From Symbiodinium natans (lineage: Eukaryota; Sar; Dinophyceae; Suessiales; Symbiodiniaceae): 64,000 bases of DNA. A model generated the notes under the pieces. It worked only from the letters and a program-made list of their open reading frames with translations. It was not told the DNA's origin and did not search any database. A program made the position numbers and the translations under genes. The first letter of the stretch is position 1, and every line of letters begins with the position of its first letter. This document shows positions 57,715 through 64,000 of the stretch, in pieces. The stretch lies in assembly GCA_905221605.1 (NCBI GenBank), contig CAJNDS010002694.1, forward strand, positions 171,626 to 235,625, given 5' to 3'.

Positions 57715-58194
57715 CTAAGCTACGTCTCTTCACCCTAAGCCGCCCAAACCCTAAACTCTAAACCCTAAACCCTAAACCCTAAACAGGAATGAAGCTCCTC
57801 ATAACATTGGTTGGAAGTAAACATGCTATACATGGACTTGAAAGTAAGGAATAGCTAGCTGTAGTCATTCCAGGAAAATAATAACGTAAGGAAACAAAAA
57901 ATAATGAAAGTACGATTAGTGACTGAAAGAGTAAGAAAACATTCTGACCAAAGAAATAAGGGTAAGAATAGTACTCTAGACGCAGGAGCACCCTAAACCC
58001 CAAGCCCCAAACCCCAAACCCTAAACCCTAAACCTCCTAGGAACGGAAAGAAAACCCTTTTTGGTTTAAACGGGCTTAGTAGAAGGGAGCCCAAGCGCTA
58101 ACAAAAGGAAAGAAGGGCCTACTCCTAGTACTGTTATAGGAGAACCCTAAACCCTAAACCCTAAACCCTAAACCCTAAACCCTAAACCCTACAC

Positions 58195-58261
58195 CCCATC
58201 GCGCCTCCTGCAGCTCTCCAGACTGGCCAGTCCTCTCACATGGAGGCGCCTTTTCCAGCAA
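58195..58261 (-). CDS. Candidate exon, 67 nt
   Basis: Starts LLEKAPPCERTGQSGELQEA and ends RW. Acceptor CCTGTGAG, donor GTGTAGGG, or GCGCGA after LQE. Confidence 0.5.
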
Positions 58262-58273
58262 CTCACAGGAGGA

Positions 58274-58411
58274 TTAGGGTTTAGGGGTAGCATTTAGGGT
58301 TTAGGGTTAGGGTTTAGGGTTTAGGGTTTGGGGTTTAGGGTTTAGGGTTTAGGGTTTAGGGTTTAGGGTTTAGGGTTTAGGGTTTAGGGTTTAGGGTTTA
58401 GGGTTTAGGGA
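58274..58411 (+). repeat. Long TTTAGGG array
   Basis: About 19 mostly perfect units right of the exon at 58195-58261. Comparable arrays lie at 61908-62005, 62571-62642 and 63433-63546 (the last in CCCTAAA orientation). Confidence 0.95.
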
Positions 58412-58497
58412 TTTTCCAGGGTTCGCGTATGCGAAGTAGGGACATGTACGTCAGCCTCATGAGACGGCACCACCCCAAAACACCTCTAGACCCAAAC

Positions 58498-58581
58498 TTG
58501 GGATGCTCCCCCTTGTACTAAGAGCTACTTAAGAGGGATTATAGCCGATTAAGGACTGCTAGTATAGGGGAGAACATCTCA
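58498..58581. mobile_element. Family B short inverted-repeat element
   Basis: TTGGGATGCTCCCCCTTGTA to GGGGAGAACATCTCAAA, interior CCGATTAAGGACTGCTAG. Confidence 0.75.
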
Positions 58582-58839
58582 AACCCTGATCCCTAAACCC
58601 GGCCTAAACCTCAAACACAAGAGAGGACCCAACCTTTCTGCAGCCTCAGTCCCTACCCAACTTCCCAGCAGGGGTTTGGATCTTAGAGATTACCCTAACA
58701 ACGAATACTGCGTTTCGATGTCAGTGGCGGACGGTTCCCGCCCTGCAGTATCAAGGTGATCTGGCGGTGGCTGTGACACCCGACGAGCTCCTTGGGCCTC
58801 AACTTCTCGGCGGCGCGGGCCCGCTGAACGTTGCCCTAC

Positions 58840-58938
58840 TTGGCAGGTGCATGGCTCCGACATGTGCTCTCCTCCGCAGCCCGGGCCTCCTCCTCTGCCG
58901 CCCGTGCACGGGCCTCCTCCTCCGCCGTCCGTGCCCGA
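58840..58938 (-). CDS. Candidate exon, 99 nt
   Basis: Starts RARTAEEEARARAAEEEARA and ends AEESTCRSHAPA. Contains an internal near-repeat of the unit ARxAEEE. Acceptor GTGCAAG, donor GTAGGGC. Strong single-helix or coiled-coil composition. Confidence 0.6.
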
Positions 58939-59363
58939 CTTGCACGACGTCAGTGACAACATACTTCCCGCTAGCAGCCTCTAGCTAAAACCTACCTTTT
59001 GTAGGTTCGTAGTGGAAAACCCCTTATACGATTCTAAGGTAGCTAGACTCAGGAGTTTCCTAGGAATCAAAAGGGTGTCCTTTTTGGTTTAAGGGAATTT
59101 TACGGGAACCCCAAACCCAAAAAATGAAATAAGGGCCTTCTCCGGGTCCTAGTAGGGTTAAGGTGGTTAACGTTCAGGGGCAAGCTTTGGGCTTGTAATT
59201 AGGCTTTGGGACTGCGATCGCTCATTAGTGCTCCAAATCTAAACCCTAAACCCTAAAGGGCTTGAGGCTTTGCGGGTTGAAGGTCGGTCTTGGCGCCAAC
59301 CCTAAACCCTAAACCCCAAACCCCAAACCCCAAACCCCAAACCCCAAACCCCAAGCCCCAAGC

Positions 59364-59431
59364 CCTGCGGCAGGCCTCCTGGGTTGCCCGGGGGTGGGCC
59401 GGCAGCCAAGATTCCGGCAGCACCTGAAGAG
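59364..59431 (-). CDS. Candidate exon, 68 nt
   Basis: Reads LQVLPESWLPAHPRATQEAC then RR. Acceptor CCTGCAG, donor GCTTGGGG, or GCCTGC at 59375. Less acidic, Pro/Trp-containing. Confidence 0.5.
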
Positions 59432-59797
59432 CTGCAGGGGGTTTAGGGTTTAGGGTTTAGGGTTTCGGGTTTAGGGTTTAGGGCTACAAGGGCTTAGGGC
59501 CTAGGGTTTAGGGTTTGACCAAAATTAGAGGGTATGAGTCTTGTGGCAACAAAAGACACTCGGCTATGATGCCTGCAACGCTCCACTTCCAAGAGATGAA
59601 GGCGACGCAAAAAAGTGGAGCTCTTTGTAGGGAATGAGGGAACTCGGCACAGCCCTCATATCCCCCCTACCGCGTATGTACACCATGTAAGGGAATACAT
59701 CGACCACCGATTTCCCTCCTTCCCTTATACTAAGAACCAGGAAGAAACACCCGAAATCTGCGCAAGTCTTTTGTTTCCGTTGGTGCATCAAACTGAC

Positions 59798-59942
59798 CTG
59801 AGCATGGTCGAGCAAGGTAGCCAAGCGCGCCCTCGGGGCCTCTTGGGGGATTTGAGAACAGAGTTTGAAAAGGACTTCGAAAATGTCCAGCCCCAAATCA
59901 GGCGTCAAGAGAGCAGCCTTAGCCTCAGTTCGAAACAGCCAC
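59798..59942 (-). CDS. Candidate exon, 145 nt, globular
   Basis: 48 codons: starts WLFRTEAKAALLTPDLGLDI, continues FEVLFKLCSQIPQEAPRARL and ends ATLLDHAQ. Acceptor GGCTGCAG|G and donor CAG|GTCAGT are both textbook. Composition is a folded helical domain and not a coiled coil. Family not recognised. Immediately downstream of the membrane-protein gene on the same strand, so it may belong to the next gene. Confidence 0.65.
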
Positions 59943-60144
59943 CTGCAGCCAGAACCCATTTCAGACCAGCCCAGGCGGCAAAACAGCACCTGACCTTCAC
60001 GGTCAGAAGCATTCAAACCGTGTTCCCAAAGGGTCCAGGTACCTACATAGTAGATACTGGCCATAAAGGGGTTCCTATATACCATAAAGCAATTACTATT
60101 TAGGTACATGGACGCTTAGGGTTTTGCTCCTTGATACTCCCATC

Positions 60145-60543
60145 TCATGCCGGCTGCTGCACAGCCCCCACCACCACGGTTGGCCCACCCCCTGGCGCGG
60201 GCCCGTCCATCTTGGCCTTGCAGCAGCCACAGCAGACGCAGCAGCCCAGTGCAGCCGCCACGATGCCCAGGACGCAGGTGGCCCAGCCAAAGGCGCCGAT
60301 GTAGACCACCAGGAAGCCCAGCGCGTTGCAGACTGACGACATGTCGTCCCTCTCAGTTGCCGTGCACTCGTAGCCGCTGCAGCGCTCGCTGCAGATGGCG
60401 TCCACGAAAGGCCCGCAGGCGCCCATGGAGCCAAAGAGGGGAACCACCAAGGAGAGCAATCCAAGCACGATGGTGATGCCAGCAATGATCTTCCCGTACT
60501 GCTTCAAAACCCCACAGCAGAGCGGCAATGAGGCCAGGATCAC
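60145..60543 (-). CDS. Last exon of a membrane-protein gene
   Basis: 133 codons including TGA, acceptor CGTCTAG|G, phase 0. Starts VILASLPLCCGVLKQYGK, then hydrophobic IIAGITIVLGLLSLVVPLFG. A Cys-rich loop follows (CGPFVDAICSERCSGYEC), then a second long hydrophobic stretch (ALGFLVVYIGAFGWATCVLG) and a CCVCCGCC cluster, with a polar tail ending VVVGAVQQPA. With the two upstream exons this gives about four hydrophobic segments. The family is not recognised; calling it a tetraspanin would go too far. Confidence 0.8.
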   Translation of the reverse strand: MILASLPLCCGVLKQYGKIIAGITIVLGLLSLVVPLFGSMGACGPFVDAICSERCSGYECTATERDDMSSVCNALGFLVVYIGAFGWATCVLGIVAAALGCCVCCGCCKAKMDGPAPGGGPTVVVGAVQQPA

Positions 60544-60674
60544 CTAGACGAATTGCTTAAGAACCCCCCCAAAAAAACAAAAAACACAAATACACTTCCA
60601 CATAAGGGTAAGAAAGGGATTATGATTTCATTTTTGGGGGGGGGCTTCTTAAGCAAATAGTAGTTAGTAGTCAC
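60544..60674 (-). mobile_element. Introner-like intron 2 of the membrane-protein gene
   Basis: 131 bp read on minus. Begins GTGACTACTAAC, ends CGTCTAG, and GTGA is repeated at both junctions (intron start and next exon start). Inverted ends TTGCTTAAGAA with a C/G run lie just inside. Removing it joins ALALIM to VILASL in frame. Confidence 0.7.
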
Positions 60675-60743
60675 CATGATGAGGGCCAGCGCCATGCCGC
60701 CGAAAGAGCCACCATAGAGGGACGCCGTGAAGGTGGTCTGGTC
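60675..60743 (-). CDS. Penultimate exon of the membrane-protein gene
   Basis: 23 codons, phase 0 at both ends: DQTTFTASLYGGSFGGMALA then LIM. Acceptor AACTAAG|G, donor GTGACT. The hydrophobic end continues into the next exon to make one membrane segment across the splice. Confidence 0.75.
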
Positions 60744-60934
60744 CTTAGTTGCTGAGTTCATAAGCATGCTAAAACCCTACACACGTAAAGTGTTAGGGTT
60801 TAGGGCCTAGGGGTATTTCTTAGTTGCTGAGTTCATAAGCCCCCCCCCCGAAAAAAGTGTACACTTTCAGTTCTATAGGGGGTTCTAGTATCCCCAAAAA
60901 GTGTAAAAGTGTGCTCACTCAGCTATTAGGGGTC
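60744..60934 (-). mobile_element. Introner-like intron 1, GA-AG, family C element
   Basis: 191 bp. Starts GACCCCTAATAGCTGAGTG and ends CAGCAACTAAG on minus. GACC occurs at the intron start and again at the start of the next exon, a 4-bp target duplication. The body is a family C element (60819-60928) plus an extra copy of one end at 60744-60770. No GT donor fits, because a stop follows FDP. A GA donor restores GQF|DQTTF in frame. Confidence 0.7.
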
Positions 60935-60994
60935 GAACTGGCCAGCATTGTTGCAGGCCAAGGTGTGGGTGCAGACAGCCACCAGAAGAAGGGC
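60935..60994 (-). CDS. Third-last exon of the membrane-protein gene
   Basis: 20 codons, phase 0: ALLLVAVCTHTLACNNAGQF. Acceptor GAGTTGCAG|G. A hydrophobic run followed by an Asn/Cys patch suggests a signal peptide or first membrane segment. The upstream exon is not identified. Confidence 0.7.
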
Positions 60995-61024
60995 CTGCAA
61001 CTCACGCGCATACAAAACCTCAAG

Positions 61025-61078
61025 TAGTAGATGATGATGATGATGATGATGATGTTGATGATGTTGATGATGATGATC
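61025..61078. repeat. (GAT)n microsatellite
   Basis: About 16 GATGAT/GTT triplets in the presumed intron upstream of 60994. Confidence 0.9.
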
Positions 61079-61218
61079 TTATCATGCATATGATCAGCCG
61101 CAATGCATCGCAATTCAAGCACAAGGTCCAGCTAGCCGACGTTCCACCCCAAACCCAAGCCCCAAACACCAAACCCCAAACCCTAAACCCCAAACCCCAA
61201 ACCCTAAACCCTAAACAG

Positions 61219-61290
61219 CCTTGGACACCAAGGATGTCATGCTGGTCCGCCACCCGAGGAACGTGGACTCAGGAACCGTGCTCACCCGAG
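61219..61290 (+). CDS. Possible plus-strand exon
   Basis: After CCCTAAACAG, plus reads LDTKDVMLVRHPRNVDSGTV then LTR, followed by donor GAG|GTGATT. The minus strand lacks an acceptor here, so plus is favoured, against the trend of the window. Confidence 0.35.
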
Positions 61291-61399
61291 GTGATTGAGC
61301 CGCTGGCGTGCTCGGCCCCAGACACGGAGGTAGGGTTTAGGGTTTAGGGTTTAGGGTTTAGGGTTTAGGGTTTAGGGCTTAGGGCTTAGGGCTCAGGGT

Positions 61400-61500
61400 T
61401 TGGGATGTTCCCCCGACAAACAGTCCTAAATAGGGATTTTAATAAGGGGTACTAGAATCCCTATTCAGGAGGTGTTAGTATAAGGGGGGACATCCCAAAT
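61400..61500. mobile_element. Family B short inverted-repeat element
   Basis: TTTGGGATGTTCCCCC to GGGGGGACATCCCAAAT. The interior is itself palindromic around AATAAGGGGTACTAG. Confidence 0.8.
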
Positions 61501-61661
61501 TAGGGTAACATGAGCTTATTTTTGGTGTAGGGTCTGCATGGTTTTTACATGGGGAGCAACTCGCCTTTTTTAAGTTTCAAGCAAAGGGATATCTTCCGTC
61601 TACGAGTGTAGAGGGTTCTCTAGGTAAGGTGCTGGGTTTAGGGTTCAATTTTGCCCTAACC

Positions 61662-61818
61662 CTACTTGAAGGTTCATGGTACTTACTAACCAATTATAAC
61701 TGTACTTATAACCCTACTTATACGTGGGATAACCCCTCTAAGGCCCTTTAGGGGTATGATAAGTAGGGTTATAAGTACAGTTATAATTGGTTAGTAAGTA
61801 CCATGAACCTCCAAGTAA
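61662..61818. mobile_element. Family A short inverted-repeat element
   Basis: CTACTTGAAGGTTCATGGTA to TACCATGAACCTCCAAGTA, near-perfect palindrome. TA is present at both outer ends. The exon at 61826-61898 starts seven bases away, so its donor GTAGGG sits at the element's edge. Confidence 0.85.
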
Positions 61819-61825
61819 GCCCTAC

Positions 61826-61898
61826 CGCCCCCGAGCCCTGTTGCCGAGAGGGGCACCGGCCGCTCCGCCTCTTCGAGCCTCTCGCCGGCGGCCACTCC
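61826..61898 (-). CDS. Candidate exon, 73 nt
   Basis: Starts GVAAGERLEEAERPVPLSAT and ends GLGG. Acceptor TGTCACAG|G, donor GTAGGG. Confidence 0.55.
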
Positions 61899-62253
61899 CT
61901 GTGACAGTTAGGGTTTAGGGTTAGGGTTTAGGGTTTAGGGTTTAGGGTTTAGGGTTTAGGGTTTAGGGTTTAGGGTTTAGGGTTTAGGGTTTAGGGTTTA
62001 GGGTGTAGGGTTTAGGGTTTTAGGGTTGAGGGGGGGGGGGGGGGTTGGGGGGGGAAGGGTTTTAGGGTGTAGGGTTTTGGGTTTAGGCTTTAGGGTTAAA
62101 AACAAGAGGACCTCTGGGATCAGGGACTCAACATTAACAGAGGCATACCTACATCGAAAGTCTACCCGAAGTAAGCTATTGCCACCCTTTCTGCGGTACG
62201 TTCCCCCTTTTTTTGAAGATATGCAAGTTAGTCTACGTAAGGTTTAGGTTGTT

Positions 62254-62352
62254 AGTAGCCCAGTAGCCATTTTATCAATAATCAGGGCATGGGTACTTTA
62301 CCTGGGAACCCAGAACACAACAAAAAACAAGTAAAGGGTACCACTGGGCTGA
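62254..62352. mobile_element. Family E short inverted-repeat element
   Basis: TAGCCCAGTAGCCATT to GGTACCACTGGGCTGA, about 99 bp, interior with GGGAACCCAGAAC. Confidence 0.7.
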
Positions 62353-62468
62353 CACTCGCCCTAAACCCTAAACCCGAAACCCGAAACCCGAAACCCTAAA
62401 CCCTAAACCCTAGACCCTAGACCCTAAACCCTAGCCCTAAACCCCTGAAAACCTCCAGGCATCCCGAC

Positions 62469-62524
62469 CTCCTCGTCCAACAGGTGCAGGTCGGGAGCTG
62501 CACGGAGAACGCTGGGGCGGTAGC
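62469..62524 (-). CDS. Candidate exon, 56 nt
   Basis: Reads YRPSVLRAAPDLHLLDEE. Acceptor GCTCGCAG|G, donor GTCGGG. 62530-63540 to the right holds arrays and the family C element, no other supported exon. Confidence 0.55.
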
Positions 62525-62832
62525 CTGCGAGCCGGGGCGCTCCCTAAGGGGTCCATGTACCCAGTATATCGGTTTAGGGTTTAGGGTTTAGGGTTTAGGG
62601 TTTAGGGTTTAGGGTTTAGGGTTTAGGGTTTAGGGTTTAGGGTGGCTTGGGCCGCTCGGGCCCCAAAGCAGCTACGAAATAGGAACGGACCCTTTCTGGG
62701 CCGGGCGTTGTGACGTGCGTGCTGTGATTAAGTCCTGCTTGGGCTGGAACTACACACCCTCGGAAAAAATCCGGAAGATGATTCTCTTAAACACAGCTAG
62801 GGAACATATAGAACATCCCAGGGGCACCTTAA

Positions 62833-62935
62833 CTGAGTTGCTGAGTTCATAAGCCCCTAAAAAAAGTGTACACTTTCAGTTCTATGGGAAATTATACTAG
62901 CCCAAAAGTGTAAAGTGTACTCACTCAGCTACTAA
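62833..62935. mobile_element. Family C element with target duplication
   Basis: CTGAGTTGCTGAGTTCATAAG to CACTCAGCTACTAA (about 103 bp), flanked on both sides by CTTAA. It contains AGTGTACACTTTCAGTTCTA. Confidence 0.75.
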
Positions 62936-63547
62936 CTTAAGTATGCTATGGTATGCTATGTTCTGTTGTGAGATGCTGTGCTATATGTGTGTGTATATCG
63001 TGATCTCGTGCATGAGCCCCCTAAACCACAGGCCCTGAATGCCAAGCCACACCAGTTCACCAGTAGAGGTTATAGGGTTTAGGGTTAGGGTAGAACCTTT
63101 GCAAACCTTCGACAAAGAGGAACATTACCTCAATCGTTCGCATCTTTCCCCCTAAACCCTAAACCTCAAACCCTAAGCCCTAAACCCTAAAACCTAAACC
63201 CAGCGGGTACATGGATATTGAGGCTTGCGGTAACATCAGCCCATGAGCGGCCTGGCAGCCGGCACACGGGATTCGCACGGCGTCCTGGGAGGGGTATCGG
63301 GAAGGCTCCCCTCCCTGCTTGGTACTTTTCTGAAACAAATTGGTTGAGGGCCTTGAGGCTTGGGTGGTATCCCTAAACCCCAAAACCCCGGTTCGGATTG
63401 CATGGTTTATCTGATAGACATCCTAAGTCCCCTCAACCCTAAACCCTAAACCCTAAACCCTAAACCCTAAACCCTAAACCCTAAACCCTAAACCCTAGAC
63501 CCTAAACCCTAAACCCTAAACCCTAAACCCTAAACCCTAAACCCTAC

Positions 63548-63589
63548 ACACAGTTGGCGAACTATGAGGTGCGCCGGTCCTCCTGCCCC
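63548..63589 (-). CDS. Possible 42-nt exon
   Basis: Reads GAGGPAHLIVRQLC. Acceptor GGCTGCAG|G, donor GTAGGG next to a 16-unit CCCTAAA array. A second frame is also open. Confidence 0.35.
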
Positions 63590-63973
63590 CTGCAGCCGAA
63601 GGTCCTCACAGGGCCACAGTTGGGGACCTGGGGCCTACTTGAAGGTTCACTTTAGGGTTTAGGGTTTAGGGTTTAGGGTTTAGGGTTTAGGGATTAGGGT
63701 TTAGGGTTTAGGGTTTGGGGTAGATATACGCAGTGTTCTGAGTCCCAAAATTATGGTTGTATGTAGCTGTATATATATATATATACTTATGTACATATAC
63801 AACTATAGTAGTCCTACTTATCACCTCAGTTTCACCCTCCCTCTAGTATGGCTTGTTGTCAGGCTTCAGAGTCAGGGCAAGCCCATCAAGCCGGAACCCT
63901 AAACCCTAACCCCTAACCCCTAACCCTAAACCCTAAACCCTAATCCCTAAACCCTAAACCCTAAACCCTAGAC

Positions 63974-64000
63974 CAGAAAGCCCGCGCTTCAGCTCAGGGA
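63974..64000 (-). CDS. Partial exon at the window edge
   Basis: Minus reads PELKRGLS up to donor GTCTAGGG. The start lies outside the window. Confidence 0.35.

Noticed and set aside
59564-60109. 181-codon minus frame as a single gene
   Set aside because: Only the central 145 nt (59798-59942) has coding character and it is bounded by strong splice sites; the rest is probably intron.
61020-61253. Ser-rich minus frame over a GAT repeat
   Set aside because: Microsatellite artefact joined to telomere-type repeat translation.

Overview
This window looks like nuclear DNA of a dinoflagellate-type protist. The evidence is telomere-type TTTAGGG/CCCTAAA repeats scattered through almost the whole 64 kb, very short exons with an AG|G acceptor style, non-GT (GC and GA) intron donors, and introns that look like recently inserted inverted-repeat elements. 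This is inference from sequence style. I cannot name the species, and another alga with TTTAGGG telomeres is not excluded. No tRNA, rRNA, CRISPR array or bacterial operon was recognised.

Most long open frames in this DNA are low-complexity shadows. The likely coding signal is about 60 short blocks, mostly 33-145 nt, nearly all read on the minus strand and spaced roughly 0.5-1.5 kb apart. Each is rich in Glu, Ala, Arg, Gln and Leu (coiled-coil style), is open in one frame and is bounded by a plausible AG acceptor. Many end exactly where a TTTAGGG-type array begins, so that GTTTAGGG, GTAGGG, GTTAGGG, GTCTAGGG or GCTTAGGG would be the 5' splice site. On the plus strand the usual layout is CCCTAAA array, exon, TTTAGGG array. 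The pre-mRNA introns would therefore start with UUUAGGG repeats and end with CCCUAAA repeats, which can pair. I read these blocks as one or a few giant minus-strand genes. Splicing has not been tested.

Layout. 24-247: 56-bp tandem repeat. 0.6-23 kb: telomere-like repeats with micro-exons. 23.4-27.4 kb: an island with two related 135-bp satellite blocks, a segmental duplication and a small minus-strand gene whose last exon ends at 24376. 27.5-30.5 kb: more repeats and exons. 30.5-32.7 kb: a 2.2-kb TG tract. 32.9-36.3 kb: an island nearly free of telomere-like repeats, with coding-like frames on both strands. 37.6-38.5 kb: an inverted third satellite block. 39.05-41.91 kb: a composite element with inverted ends, containing a fold-back and a tandem array. 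42-60 kb: exons, several families of short inverted-repeat elements, and a 0.67-kb element carrying a 200-codon frame. 60.1-61.0 kb: the best gene, the three last exons of a multi-span membrane protein, all phase 0, separated by two introner-like introns with 4-bp target duplications. 61.2-64 kb: further exons.

The most novel points are telomere-type repeats serving as intron ends, and the two insertion-derived introns at 60544-60674 and 60744-60934. If gene order is read literally, the membrane-protein gene ends at 60145 and a long coiled-coil gene follows on the same strand. The gene ending at 24376 would then be either nested in it or a boundary between two such genes.
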